A stretch of DNA of 57,193 nt from Clostridia bacterium (GCA_017467895.1 JAFUKB010000010.1:1-57193), one strand, 5' to 3'. Positions 1-8,692 are shown, counted from the first letter of the stretch. The notes: a model not told the origin generated them from the letters alone. Made by a program: numbers and translations.

Positions 1-479
1 ACTATGAGTTTTGTTCGCGAGAGCAACAAAAACAGGCATTTATTGACCAAATAAAACTTGCAAACAAGTTGTCACTTCCCGTTGTTGTTCACACTCGTGA
101 TGCAACTCAAGACACAATGCAAATTTTAAAAGAAAATATGCATTTGTTAAAGTGTGGTGTGTGTATTCATTGCTTTAGTATGAGTGTTGAAATTTTAAAA
201 GAGGTTATTTCTTATGGCTTTGTAATTTCTCTTGGCGGGGCAATAACTTTTAAAAATGCTCGTGGGCTGTTGGATATTGTAAAGGCTTGTCCAATAGAAA
301 ATTTAATGCTTGAAACCGATTCTCCATACATGAGCCCAGAACCGTTTAGAGGCAGAAGAAATGAACCCAAAAATGTTGAGTTTGTAGCACAAAAAATAGC
401 CGAACTTAAAAACATGAAACTGAGCGATGTCGCTTTGCAAACAACTATAAACGCAAAAAAATTTTTTAAATTGCCTTAA
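1..479 (+). CDS. tatD: TatD family metal-dependent hydrolase, 5' end outside the window
   Basis: The reading frame is already open at the window edge (first full codon at base 3) and ends at 479, so only the C-terminal part of the protein is present. TatD enzymes are TIM-barrel, divalent-metal-dependent DNases of the amidohydrolase superfamily, acting in the cytoplasm in DNA turnover and quality control. Visible family motifs are the metal-binding VVVHTRDA strand, the IHCFS histidine and the C-terminal LETDSPYMSPEPFRGRRNEP signature, whose Asp is a catalytic metal ligand. The gene is followed after 23 bases by rsmA, a common Firmicutes neighbourhood. The M5 ribonuclease gene (rnmV) that often separates the two is absent here. 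An internal TTG at base 69 is not the start, because the upstream codons continue the TatD similarity. Confidence 0.95.
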   Translation, partial: YEFCSREQQKQAFIDQIKLANKLSLPVVVHTRDATQDTMQILKENMHLLKCGVCIHCFSMSVEILKEVISYGFVISLGGAITFKNARGLLDIVKACPIENLMLETDSPYMSPEPFRGRRNEPKNVEFVAQKIAELKNMKLSDVALQTTINAKKFFKLP

Positions 480-502
480 AAAAATAAAAAAACAGGTGAA
501 AA

Positions 503-1342
503 ATGAGTGAAATTGACGCAATTAAAACAAATAATTTTAAATTTAATAAAAAGTTTGGGCAGAACTTTATTTTTGACAAAAACTTATTAAAAGCAATTAT
601 TGAAGACAGCAACATAACAAAAGATGATGATGTTTTAGAAATTGGCCCCGGTGCTGGAACATTAACAAAAGTTATTGCTAATAGCGCAAAAAAAGTTGTT
701 TCGTATGAAATAGACTCAAACCTAAAACCAATACTCGAGCAAAACTTGCAGGGCGTACAAAACTCTAAGGTTATTTTTTCGGACGCATTAAAAACAAGCA
801 TATCTGAAATAGAAAGCAATTTTGAAGGCGAATATAAAATTGTGGCAAACTTGCCTTATTATATAACAACGCCATTAATATTTAAGTTTGTTCAAGAAAC
901 AACACGAGTTAAAACAATGAGCATAATGGTGCAAAAAGAGGTAGGCGAAAGGCTTATTGCAAAGGCAGGAGATTCTGATTATGGCTCAATAAGCGTGGTG
1001 TTAGATTTTTATGCAAATGTAAAAATTTTGAGAAATGTGCCAAGGCGAATGTTTGTGCCTGCACCAAATGTAGATTCATGCGTTGTGCAAATAGAGTTTG
1101 TTAAAAACAAGCATGAATGCAATGCGAAATTATTTGAAAAAATTGTTAAATCTGCTTTTGCAAACAGGCGCAAAACGCTCGCTAATAACTTGTCGATTGA
1201 TTTTTGCGTTAACAAACAAACAATATATGAAATGCTAAAAGAACTTAACATAAATGAGCAAGCAAGGGGCGACAGTTTAACAACCAAGCAATTTGTTGAA
1301 ATTACCAAAATATTCGACAAAAAATCCATAAAAAGTAAATAA
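503..1342 (+). CDS. rsmA: 16S rRNA (adenine1518/1519-N6,N6)-dimethyltransferase RsmA/KsgA
   Basis: This 279-residue enzyme dimethylates two adjacent adenines in the helix 45 loop of 16S rRNA, using S-adenosylmethionine, late in 30S subunit assembly. The sequence has the N-terminal KKFGQNFIFDKNLL signature, the SAM-binding motif I VLEIGPGAGTLT, the catalytic NLPYYITTPLIF motif and the VQKEVGERL segment. Length is normal for the family. The ATG at 503 is preceded by an AGGTGAA ribosome site and gives the canonical N-terminus. It lies 23 bases after tatD on the same strand and is probably co-transcribed. The hydrophilic Lys-rich tail is unremarkable. Erm-type resistance methylases share the fold, but the N-terminal signature and the genomic context fit RsmA. 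Confidence 0.96.
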   Translation: MSEIDAIKTNNFKFNKKFGQNFIFDKNLLKAIIEDSNITKDDDVLEIGPGAGTLTKVIANSAKKVVSYEIDSNLKPILEQNLQGVQNSKVIFSDALKTSISEIESNFEGEYKIVANLPYYITTPLIFKFVQETTRVKTMSIMVQKEVGERLIAKAGDSDYGSISVVLDFYANVKILRNVPRRMFVPAPNVDSCVVQIEFVKNKHECNAKLFEKIVKSAFANRRKTLANNLSIDFCVNKQTIYEMLKELNINEQARGDSLTTKQFVEITKIFDKKSIKSK

Positions 1343-1350
1343 AAGAATAG

Positions 1351-1378
1351 TTGAGTTAAAAAATATATATCATATACT
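1351..1378 (+). promoter_or_regulatory. Sigma-A-type promoter for the 1407 gene
   Basis: TTGAGT (1351-1356) and TATACT (1373-1378) are separated by 16 bases in an AT-rich gap after rsmA. It would start transcription about 20 bases before the AGGAG of the 1407 gene, so that gene has its own promoter as well as possible read-through. Confidence 0.6.
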
Positions 1379-1406
1379 TTATGGGACGATAAGTTTTGGA
1401 GGAATT

Positions 1407-2315
1407 ATGATATATAAAAAAAGCGTTGTATTAACCTCAGTTGGGCAGGGCAAAGAAAAAGGCGTGCTTAGTTTAGAATACGACGGCGGTGAACTTTTGG
1501 GCAATGTGAGGCTATATAACTTTGAAAAAGAACCTGACGGAATTTTGAGCGTTGGAATATTGCATAATGGTAATGTTTTAAAGGCTGGGCTTACGCAAGA
1601 AAATGCTGGGTTTTATACATTTAAACTTAACACAGCACAAGAAATGAATGCGTTTTCATGCGCACTGGTAAATTTTGTCAATGGTGAGCCAAGGGCGCTT
1701 TTGCATGGTGCTACTGTTGGGGTGCAAAAAACTGAAGAGCGGTTGTTAAATTCCCTTTCGGTGTTTGAAAATGGTGCAGATATTGCAACAGTTCAACAAA
1801 CTCTAGATGACAACGGAATAGAGTTTGAGGACCAAAACGAGATAAACAAATTAATTGACAAAGAAATTGCTAGCTGCTCAAATAATTGCAGTGAATGCAA
1901 ATATAGAGATGCATTTTTTAAACAAGAAGATAAAATTATTCCAAAAGAAGAGATTCAAGAAGAAAAAGAAGACACTTTTTTTGATGGCATAAAGGACCAA
2001 ATAACAACTCTCTTTGACAAATTTCCAGAAGAGGATATTTTAAAAGAGATTATACCAGATTCTAAATGGGCAAAAATAGACTACGAACAAACGGGGGAAT
2101 ATTATGTTGTTGGGCTTATGTATGAAGACGGTGTAATAAAATATGTTTGCTATGGTATTCCGGGCATTTATGGCGACGAACCTCCAAAAGAATTAAAAGG
2201 TTTTGCACAATGGTTGCCAATAGATAGCACAAAAGCAGATGGTTTTGGTTATTGGTTAACTTATCAAGATGCCGAAACAGGAGAGAATATTAAGTTGCAG
2301 TTTGAAAATGTCTAA
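1407..2315 (+). CDS. Uncharacterised three-part protein with a central Cys cluster
   Basis: I do not recognise a named family for this 302-residue protein. The start is well defined by GGAGGAATT before ATG 1407. Three parts are visible. Residues 1 to about 110 are glycine- and beta-strand-rich, with the look of a small beta-barrel. Residues about 150-175 hold CSNNCSEC, a three-Cys cluster next to acidic, charged linkers. The C-terminal third is a compact aromatic domain with conserved-looking YVCYGIPGIYG and FGYWLTYQDAETGE segments. There is no signal peptide or membrane segment, so it is probably cytoplasmic. The Cys cluster could bind metal, but no fourth ligand is obvious nearby. It sits alone between rsmA and the guanylate kinase-like gene, both with their own promoters. 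Confidence 0.8.
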   Translation: MIYKKSVVLTSVGQGKEKGVLSLEYDGGELLGNVRLYNFEKEPDGILSVGILHNGNVLKAGLTQENAGFYTFKLNTAQEMNAFSCALVNFVNGEPRALLHGATVGVQKTEERLLNSLSVFENGADIATVQQTLDDNGIEFEDQNEINKLIDKEIASCSNNCSECKYRDAFFKQEDKIIPKEEIQEEKEDTFFDGIKDQITTLFDKFPEEDILKEIIPDSKWAKIDYEQTGEYYVVGLMYEDGVIKYVCYGIPGIYGDEPPKELKGFAQWLPIDSTKADGFGYWLTYQDAETGENIKLQFENV

Positions 2316-2324
2316 TAAAAATGT

Positions 2325-2353
2325 TTGCCAATTTATTATTCATTTGCTAAAAT
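2325..2353 (+). promoter_or_regulatory. Promoter for the guanylate kinase-like gene
   Basis: TTGCCA (2325-2330), a 17-base spacer and TAAAAT (2348-2353) lie immediately upstream of the TAGGAG ribosome site of the 2374 gene. The predicted leader is very short, about 14 bases. Confidence 0.65.
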
Positions 2354-2373
2354 GACATAGTTAGGAGATAACT

Positions 2374-2925
2374 ATGTTAATTATTGTTTCGGGCTCGGCA
2401 GGGGTTGGTAAAAATACTGTTATTACAACATTGATTGAGCGTCATAAAAATATAAAACTTTTAAAAACATGCACAACTCGTCCTCCGCGTAGCACCGATG
2501 AAGCAATGCATAGCCCTTATATTTATTTAAGCAAAGAAGAGTTTGAAAACAAAATCAAAAATGGCGAACTTTTTGAACATGAAGAAATTCACAAAAACTT
2601 TTATGGAATGCTTAATTCTTCACTTGAGGCGGTTGCTCATGATGACTGTCATTACATAAAAGATGTTGGTGTTTTGGGGCAAAAAAACATAAAAGACGCT
2701 TTAAAAAATAAAGCAAAAGTGTTATCGGTGTTTTTAACCGCACCAAAAGAGGAATTAATAAGACGCTTAAAAGCACGCGGTGACCATGACATCGATTTGC
2801 GTATTTCTCGCATGGAGTTTGAACTCTCTTATGTAAAAAATTACGATGTGGTTATTGAAAATATTAATTTAGAAAAAACTGTAAAAGAAATTGAAAAACA
2901 AATAAAAAAATATGAAAAAATGTGA
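2374..2925 (+). CDS. gmk: Guanylate kinase-like protein
   Basis: This 183-residue protein matches the guanylate kinase fold, which phosphorylates GMP to GDP with ATP in purine nucleotide synthesis. The P-loop is GSAGVGKNT (residues about 7-15). The GMP-binding region begins with TCTTRPPR, and a lid segment with RRLKARG follows. Length is close to the usual 190-205. It is somewhat divergent: the segment that normally reads HYGTS reads NFYGMLNSS here, and the family's usual hydrophobic ILEIDVQG strand reads IKDVGVLG. The start follows TTAGGAGATAACT. The 5' arm of a terminator hairpin overlaps the last codons. Whether this is the sole Gmk or a paralogue cannot be told from this window; the altered GMP-site residues leave some doubt about substrate. 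Confidence 0.8.
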   Translation: MLIIVSGSAGVGKNTVITTLIERHKNIKLLKTCTTRPPRSTDEAMHSPYIYLSKEEFENKIKNGELFEHEEIHKNFYGMLNSSLEAVAHDDCHYIKDVGVLGQKNIKDALKNKAKVLSVFLTAPKEELIRRLKARGDHDIDLRISRMEFELSYVKNYDVVIENINLEKTVKEIEKQIKKYEKM

Positions 2926-2951
2926 AAATTAAAGTATTTTCACATTTTTTT
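2916..2951 (+). terminator. Rho-independent terminator after the guanylate kinase-like gene
   Basis: A perfect 14-bp stem (arms 2916-2929 and 2936-2949) with a 6-base loop is followed by T residues. The left arm includes the last codons and TGA stop of the gene. The A-rich left arm makes it potentially bidirectional, so it may also terminate the minus-strand gene ending at 2987. Confidence 0.85.
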
Positions 2952-2986
2952 GTTTAAAATTTTAATTGGTTGATGTTTTAAACAAG

Positions 2987-3304
2987 TTATGGCCTGCTGT
3001 TGCCTTGTTTTTTGTTTTTTTCAATTTTTCGAGCGTTATACCAGTTTGAAATTGTGCTGTCTTGAAAAACCTCGGCAATTTTTTTAAAAGTTTTTTTAAT
3101 GCCAAGAACTTTGCATAACTCGTTTATGTTTTTTAAAATTGTTGCATCAAATGGTGCAATGTTTTGATTGTACCAGTCGCGCTCATCGGGGTCGGTGTAT
3201 GCTTCTAAAAAGTTTTTGCCAAAATGCGCATAAAGCCTTTGAGTGCGGGTGGTAATTAAGTTGTCAATAATTTCAAAATATTCGTTTTCAGATTTAAGGT
3301 TCAT
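2987..3304 (-). CDS. Small uncharacterised protein with a helix-turn-helix-like C-terminus
   Basis: I chose the internal ATG at 3304 (105 residues) rather than the longest frame, because GTGAGG sits just upstream of it and the longer N-terminus would run into the divergent parE promoter. The protein is charged and mostly helical. Its C-terminal half contains NELCKVLGIKKTFKKIAEVF followed by DSTISNWYNARK, which has the spacing of a small DNA-binding helix-turn-helix, but no family is recognised. It is transcribed divergently from parE-parC, with about 140 bases between the starts, a layout in which a small regulator could act on its neighbour. That role is inference only. Confidence 0.65.
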   Translation of the reverse strand: MNLKSENEYFEIIDNLITTRTQRLYAHFGKNFLEAYTDPDERDWYNQNIAPFDATILKNINELCKVLGIKKTFKKIAEVFQDSTISNWYNARKIEKNKKQGNSRP

Positions 3305-3383
3305 TTTTTCCTCACTTGTTTGCAAATTTATTGTAACATATGTCTTTTTTATTTGCAATACCTTGAATTTCTTGTTTTTTGGG

Positions 3384-3413
3384 TTGAAAAATTTTTTAAC
3401 AATGTAGTATACT
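3384..3413 (+). promoter_or_regulatory. Promoter for the parE-parC operon
   Basis: TTGAAA (3384-3389), an 18-base spacer and TATACT (3408-3413) stand 33 bases before the ATG of the topoisomerase subunit B gene. No terminator or second promoter is visible between the two topoisomerase genes. Confidence 0.6.
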
Positions 3414-3446
3414 AAAATGAAAAACATTTTGTGAAAGGGATTTTTT

Positions 3447-5402
3447 ATGTCAAATTATGAAGCAAAAGATATAGTCTTACTTGAAGGTTTAGATGCCGTG
3501 CGCCTACGCCCCGGCATGTATATTGGAACAACAGGGCAAAAGGGTTTGCATCATCTTTTGTGGGAAATTGTTGATAACTCTATAGACGAAATCGCCAACG
3601 GTTTTGGTGATACAATTAAGGTAACATTGCATGCCGATGGCAGTGCAACTGTTTGTGATAATGGTCGTGGTATTCCTGTTGATGAGCACCCAACCGCGCA
3701 TGTTAGCGCACTTCAAGTTGTTTTTACCGAACTTCACGCGGGCGGAAAGTTTAACAACTCAAATTATGCATACTCTGGTGGTTTGCATGGCGTGGGTGCT
3801 TCGGTGACCAACGCACTTTCACGATGGCTTAATGTTACCGTTTGCAAAAATAAAACAAAATATTATATGGAGTTTGAATCATATGCCGACGCAAACGGGA
3901 AAATAAAAAGCGGTGCGGTTAAAACGCCTTTAAAAGAATTAGGCTCAACAACTGACCGTGGCACAACAGTTACATTTTTGCCAGATGATAGAGTGTTTGG
4001 TGAACTCACTTTTGAATTTGATATTATTGCAAAAAGGCTTGAAGAACTTGCATTTTTAAACAAAGGCTTAAAAATGGAACTTTTAGACGAACGCACGGGC
4101 AAAAAAGTTCACTACTGTTATGAGGGTGGAATTAAAGATTTTTTAATGTATGTAGACAAGGGCAAAAATCGCTTGTTCAGTACGCCAATTTATTTTTCAG
4201 CCGAAACAGAAGTTTTAAAAGCCGAATGTGCACTTGAATATACCGATGGTTACACAGAAAACTGCTTTAGTTTTGTTAATAACATTCCAACAACCGAGGG
4301 TGGTATGCACGAAACTGGCTTTAAGGCAGGATTAACTAAAGTATTTAATGAATATGCTCGAGCAAACGGATATTTAAAAGAAAAAGATTCTAATCTTTTG
4401 GGCGAAGATTATCGCGAAGGTATTTCGGTTATAATTGCTGTAAAGATGAAAAATGTTCAGTTTGAAGGTCAAACAAAAACAAAACTGGGCAATCCGGAAG
4501 CAAAAACCGAACTTGAAAATATTACAGTTAAAGAACTAACAAAGTTTTTTAAAGATAAATCAAACGAAAAAATTGCTGATGTAATTATTAACAAGGCAAA
4601 GGGTGCGGCAAAATCTCGAGAGGCGGCAAAACACGCAAAAGAGATAACTCGAGCAAAAAACAGTGCCGACAATTTTAACCTTGTTGGCAAACTTGCTTCT
4701 TGCACCAGCCGAAAAGGCGAACTTTGTGAACTGTTTATTGTTGAGGGCGATTCGGCGGGTGGCTCGGCAAAAATGGGGCGCGACAGAAAAACTCAGGCAA
4801 TTTTGCCACTTCGCGGAAAGCCATTAAACGCCGAAAAAAAGCGTATTGACCAAGTTCTTGCAAATGAAGAAATTCAAACAATTATATCTGCTCTTGAAAC
4901 TGGCATACAAGAAGATTTTAATATTGATACATTAAGATATCATAAAGTTATTATTCTCTCCGATGCCGACCAAGATGGTATGCATATTAGAAGTATTTTG
5001 TTAACATTCTTTTATAGGTATATGCGCGGGCTTATTACAAGCGGGCATGTATTTGTGGGCTTGCCTCCACTCTATAAAGTATATAAAAAAGATTACACTG
5101 AGTATGTTTATTCTGACAAAGAGTTGCCAGAGGCGATTGCTCGCTGTGGCAAAGGGTATTCTATTCAAAGATATAAAGGTCTTGGAGAAATGAACCCCGA
5201 ACAACTTTGGGAAACAACCATGGACCCAAACAAGCGCACATTAATGCAAGTTACAATCGAGGACGCTGCTCAGGCTGAAAAAATGGTTACTGTTTGGATG
5301 GGCGATAATATTGATGCAAGAAAAGAATATATTGCACAGCATGCAAACTTTGATAGAACCGATAAGTTTGCAGAAGAATATGGCTTGAAAGCGAGCAAAT
5401 AG
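3447..5402 (+). CDS. parE: Type IIA topoisomerase subunit B, probably topoisomerase IV ParE
   Basis: This 651-residue ATPase subunit of a type IIA topoisomerase drives strand passage with the partner encoded next to it. In order it shows the GHKL ATPase domain (LEGLDAVRLRPGMYIG, EIVDNSIDE with the catalytic Glu, DNGRGIPVDEHP, and the ATP-lid motif YSGGLHGVGASVTNALS), the transducer domain with QTKTKLGN, and the TOPRIM domain with EGDSAGGSAKMGRDR and DADQDGMHI. Length matches short ParE/GyrB forms without the proteobacterial insertion. The N-terminal wording and the partner's lack of a GyrA box favour ParE, but GyrB cannot be excluded. A GAAAGGGA site precedes ATG 3447, and 48 bases separate it from the next gene, so the two are co-expressed. 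Confidence 0.9.
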   Translation: MSNYEAKDIVLLEGLDAVRLRPGMYIGTTGQKGLHHLLWEIVDNSIDEIANGFGDTIKVTLHADGSATVCDNGRGIPVDEHPTAHVSALQVVFTELHAGGKFNNSNYAYSGGLHGVGASVTNALSRWLNVTVCKNKTKYYMEFESYADANGKIKSGAVKTPLKELGSTTDRGTTVTFLPDDRVFGELTFEFDIIAKRLEELAFLNKGLKMELLDERTGKKVHYCYEGGIKDFLMYVDKGKNRLFSTPIYFSAETEVLKAECALEYTDGYTENCFSFVNNIPTTEGGMHETGFKAGLTKVFNEYARANGYLKEKDSNLLGEDYREGISVIIAVKMKNVQFEGQTKTKLGNPEAKTELENITVKELTKFFKDKSNEKIADVIINKAKGAAKSREAAKHAKEITRAKNSADNFNLVGKLASCTSRKGELCELFIVEGDSAGGSAKMGRDRKTQAILPLRGKPLNAEKKRIDQVLANEEIQTIISALETGIQEDFNIDTLRYHKVIILSDADQDGMHIRSILLTFFYRYMRGLITSGHVFVGLPPLYKVYKKDYTEYVYSDKELPEAIARCGKGYSIQRYKGLGEMNPEQLWETTMDPNKRTLMQVTIEDAAQAEKMVTVWMGDNIDARKEYIAQHANFDRTDKFAEEYGLKASK

Positions 5403-5450
5403 GATAAATTTTTAAAATAATAAAAGTTATAACAATTAGGAGAAAACACC

Positions 5451-7877
5451 GTGTCAAAAAACAACGAACCAATTCAATCATCTATGGGAATATTATATAA
5501 GACTCTTGAAGATGTTTTGCATGAAAGCATGATTCCATACACAGAACATGTTGTTATGGACAGAGCCTTGCCAAGAGTTGAAGACGGGTTAAAGCCAGTT
5601 CAACGCAGAATTTTGTATGCAATGTATACTTTAGGTTTAATGCCAGACAAGCCTTATAGAAAATCAGCAACAGTTGTTGGCGAATGTTTGGGCCATTATC
5701 ACCCACATGGCGACGCTTCGGTTTATGACGCTGCTGTTCGCATGGCACAAGATTTCTCGCTTAGAGAACCGCTTATTGACGGGCATGGTAACTTTGGTTC
5801 AATAGACGGCGACGGAGCAGCGGCTTACCGTTATACCGAAATGAAACTAAAAGACCTTGCTCTTGAACTTTTAAGGGATATAAACAAAGACACAATTCAT
5901 TGGAGTTTAAACTTTGACGATAGGCTTCATGAGCCAGACACTTTGCCGGGTCGTTTTCCAAACCTTTTGGTTAACGGCGCGTATGGCATTGCTGTTGGTG
6001 TTGCAACAAATATTCCACCACACAATTTGGCGGAAGTAATTGACGCCGTTGTAGCATTTATTGATAAACCCTCACTTGATGTTAAGGGCTTAATGAAATA
6101 TATTAAAGGTCCAGATTTTCCTACAGGAGCAAACATAATTGCTGGCGATGAACTTCGCCAAGCCTATGAAACAGGCAAGGGCAAAATTACGGTTCGATCT
6201 ACTGTTGAAATAGAAAATGTTGGAGATAAGCAAAACCTTGTTATTACAGATATTCCATATCAGGTTAACAAGGCACAACTTTTGCAAAAAATTGCCGAAC
6301 TTAAAGAAAACAATAAAGATAAACTTGCCTGCATTCAAGAAATACGAGACGAGTCTGACCGTAATGGAATTCGCGCCGTTATTAGGTTAAAAAAAGACGC
6401 AAATGCTCGTGCAGTGCTAGAATATTTGTATAAAGCAACAACTCTTCAAACCAACTTTGGCATAAACATGGTTGCTATTGCTGGTGGCAAACCAAAACAA
6501 ATGAATCTGCAAGAAATTATTGCATATTATGTTGAATATCAGCGTCAAGTTATTTATCGTAGAACTAAGTTTGATTTGGATGCTTGCAAAGAACGCGCTC
6601 ATATTTTGGAAGGGCTTTTAATTGCCATAAAAAACATTGATGAAGTTATTAAAATTATTAAACAATCTGAAAGTGTTTCAATAGCAAAACAAAATTTAAA
6701 AGATAGGTTTTTGCTTTCCGAAAAGCAAGCAGTTGCAATTTTGGAGATGAGGCTTTCTCGTCTTGTTAACTTAGAAGTTAATAAAATAAAAGAAGAACTT
6801 GCCGAACTTAAAAAACGAATTGAAGAACTTACTGCAATTTATCTTTCAAAAGCAAAACAATTTGAGGTTGTTAAAACCGAGATTTTGGAAATAAAAAAAC
6901 AATATAAAAACGCTCGCAGAACAAAACTTTTGAATCCAAACTCATTGGAATCTGAGGTGGTAGAAGAGCCAGAAGAAGTTGTTGTGCGTGATTACATGCT
7001 TGCAATAACTGCAAACAACACAATTAAGGCAATCCCTATCAAAAATTATAATTTGGCAGTTAGAGAAGTTGGCGAAAATTCTTCGCTTAACGAAATTCAT
7101 ACATGCCTAGTTAAAACATTATCTACTGACAAAATTTTGATTTTAACCAATAAGGGTAATGTTTATAAAACGGTTGTAGATAATATCCCAGAGGCAAAAT
7201 GGAGAGAACGGGGTACGCCATTTAATAAACTAGATAAAAATATTTTGCCAGATGAAAAGGCGTTGGCAATAATAAAAGTGCCAAATGAACAGTTTGAAGT
7301 AGAAAATACAAATTTGGTGTTTGTAACTGCCAATGGCATGATTAAAAAATCACCATTAAACGAATATTTAATTGCAAAAACTGTGTTCCAAGGCATTAAA
7401 CTAAAGGATAAAGATTCTGTTGTTTATGCTGGCGTGGCAGATTCTCGCTTTACTTATTTGTTAATATCAAAAAGTGGCATGGCGGTTAACATTGCCGATG
7501 ATTTAGAACCAACAGGGCGTATGACATCGGGCGTTAAGGCAATGGCTCTTGACGCACAAGATTTAATTGCGTTTGCATTGCCTGTTAAAAAGAGCGGAGC
7601 AATTACCGTTCTTACAAAACGCGGATATATTAAAAATGTATCAATAGGCGAATATGAGGTTGGGGCTCGTAATCGAAAGGGGCTTAGAATAACCGGTAAA
7701 GAAACAGGCGATATTGCATATGCAAGTTTTGGTGTTGTTCCGCCAAACTTGGCTGTTTATGCCGACGGAAAGATTAGCGTTATAAGTTCAAAATATATTC
7801 CATATGATAACCGAGCGGGCAAGGGTAGGCAGGTGTTAAAAGATGAATTTGTTTCGGCTTTTAATCCTCAAAATTAA
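5451..7877 (+). CDS. parC: Type IIA topoisomerase subunit A, probably topoisomerase IV ParC
   Basis: This 808-residue DNA-cleaving subunit pairs with the preceding gene. The winged-helix region contains DGLKPVQRRILYAM and the active-site tyrosine in AAAYRYTEMKL. A long coiled-coil tower and a C-terminal beta-pinwheel follow. DGLKPVQRR (Gln where GyrA usually has His) and the absence of a clear GyrA box (the nearest is VGARNRKG) favour ParC, a decatenase, over gyrase. The start is GTG 5451 with TAGGAGAAA before it. In the quinolone-resistance region the sequence is HYHPHGDASVYD: the Ser that normally follows GD is Ala at residue 89, a position tied to quinolone binding. Terminated by a hairpin at 7913. 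Confidence 0.9.
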   Translation: MSKNNEPIQSSMGILYKTLEDVLHESMIPYTEHVVMDRALPRVEDGLKPVQRRILYAMYTLGLMPDKPYRKSATVVGECLGHYHPHGDASVYDAAVRMAQDFSLREPLIDGHGNFGSIDGDGAAAYRYTEMKLKDLALELLRDINKDTIHWSLNFDDRLHEPDTLPGRFPNLLVNGAYGIAVGVATNIPPHNLAEVIDAVVAFIDKPSLDVKGLMKYIKGPDFPTGANIIAGDELRQAYETGKGKITVRSTVEIENVGDKQNLVITDIPYQVNKAQLLQKIAELKENNKDKLACIQEIRDESDRNGIRAVIRLKKDANARAVLEYLYKATTLQTNFGINMVAIAGGKPKQMNLQEIIAYYVEYQRQVIYRRTKFDLDACKERAHILEGLLIAIKNIDEVIKIIKQSESVSIAKQNLKDRFLLSEKQAVAILEMRLSRLVNLEVNKIKEELAELKKRIEELTAIYLSKAKQFEVVKTEILEIKKQYKNARRTKLLNPNSLESEVVEEPEEVVVRDYMLAITANNTIKAIPIKNYNLAVREVGENSSLNEIHTCLVKTLSTDKILILTNKGNVYKTVVDNIPEAKWRERGTPFNKLDKNILPDEKALAIIKVPNEQFEVENTNLVFVTANGMIKKSPLNEYLIAKTVFQGIKLKDKDSVVYAGVADSRFTYLLISKSGMAVNIADDLEPTGRMTSGVKAMALDAQDLIAFALPVKKSGAITVLTKRGYIKNVSIGEYEVGARNRKGLRITGKETGDIAYASFGVVPPNLAVYADGKISVISSKYIPYDNRAGKGRQVLKDEFVSAFNPQN

Positions 7878-7912
7878 TTAATATTACAAAATAAAAATAT
7901 TATGTTTAAATA

Positions 7913-7949
7913 TGGGCAGTTGGGTGATTTTAACCGCTGTCCATTTTTA
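7913..7949 (+). terminator. Terminator of the parE-parC operon
   Basis: GGGCAG (7914-7919) pairs with CTGTCC (7937-7942), with an inner GGT/ACC extension, and is followed by a five-T run. Confidence 0.75.
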
Positions 7950-8185
7950 TTGTTAAAGTTGTTTAATTGTGCGAAAAAACAAAAATATAAACACTTAATA
8001 TGTTTAAACAAAAAATGATACAACTATGGTTGTGTAAAAAAAAGTTGTTTTTTATATTCTATTTCGACAATATGCAACAATCAATGCCAAATTTATGCAA
8101 TTATTTCATTAGGGAGCCAAACTATTTAAGTGATAAAATTCATAATGTACACCAATAAGGGTGGTATACACTAAAGGAGAATTTT
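7950..8185. other. AT-rich intergenic region before the 8186 gene
   Basis: Together with the terminator this makes a 308-base gap without a gene. It contains no convincing ORF. An imperfect inverted repeat, GTACACC and GGTGGTATAC with six bases between, lies at about 8147-8169, just upstream of an AAAGGAG ribosome site. It could be an operator or part of a promoter (TATACA/TACACT as -10), but no good -35 is present. Nothing else was seen. Confidence 0.4.
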
Positions 8186-8548
8186 ATGCAGAAACAAGGT
8201 CTTGACGCATTAAAAAGAATGGCACAAATGGCAAAAAATAGATTAAGAAATAAAGTAAAGGAAAACAATAACAAACAGTTGAAAAAGACTGATGGTTATA
8301 AAGTTTTGTTTGGTGAGGTTGTGGATATAAAGAGTAAAATAATCTCAAAAGAAGACACCATGTTTTATGGCAAAGTCAAACAAATGCTTGACGAAGATGC
8401 TGATGTAGCAAATCCAATAGCAAGGTTAATTGATTATAAAGTTTTTAATAAACTAATGCCAGATGCAAAAGAAAGATACATATTTAACTTAATTGCTAAA
8501 TATAAAACATATAAGGTAAAATACGAACAAGAAAAAAATATTGGGTAG
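8186..8548 (+). CDS. Small basic uncharacterised protein
   Basis: A 120-residue protein of unknown family. The first 40 residues are strongly basic (MAKNRLRNKVKENNNKQLKK) and predicted helical; the rest is a mixed charged helical domain with no Cys, signal peptide or membrane segment. The N-terminus could bind nucleic acid, which is inference. AAAGGAG precedes ATG 8186. It is monocistronic, with an upstream terminator after parC and its own strong terminator downstream. Confidence 0.75.
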   Translation: MQKQGLDALKRMAQMAKNRLRNKVKENNNKQLKKTDGYKVLFGEVVDIKSKIISKEDTMFYGKVKQMLDEDADVANPIARLIDYKVFNKLMPDAKERYIFNLIAKYKTYKVKYEQEKNIG

Positions 8549-8587
8549 TTAATAATTTTATAAATTTTTATGTTATATAAAAAATAA

Positions 8588-8620
8588 TCGCGGGGGCATT
8601 TGTTTGCCCGCGCGTTTTTT
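8588..8620 (+). terminator. GC-rich terminator after the 8186 gene
   Basis: CGCGGGGGCA pairs with TGCCCGCG (one bulged G), a GC-rich stem that stands out in this AT-rich sequence, followed by six T residues (8615-8620). Confidence 0.9.
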
Positions 8621-8661
8621 AAGAATGCAAGAACAACACGAATGAAATGAGTGTTTTCTTA
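8621..8661 (-). repeat. 41-bp dispersed repeat, copy A (inverted relative to copy B at 18218)
   Basis: Read on the minus strand, this 41-base element matches the plus strand at 18218-18258 in 36 of 41 positions, with identical 13-base ends on each side. It can fold: AAGAACAACAC at one end pairs with GTGTTTTCTT at the other. Here it directly abuts the poly-T of the terminator at 8588. Both copies lie just downstream of the 3' end of a gene. Confidence 0.75.
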
Positions 8662-8692
8662 TATTGTTATAAAAAACAAATTGATATTTATT

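Noticed and set aside
3305..3427. N-terminal extension of the small minus-strand gene to 146 residues
   Set aside because: The extension would overlap the parE promoter on the opposite strand, lacks a ribosome site and has a low-complexity Lys/Phe composition; the internal ATG with GTGAGG is better.
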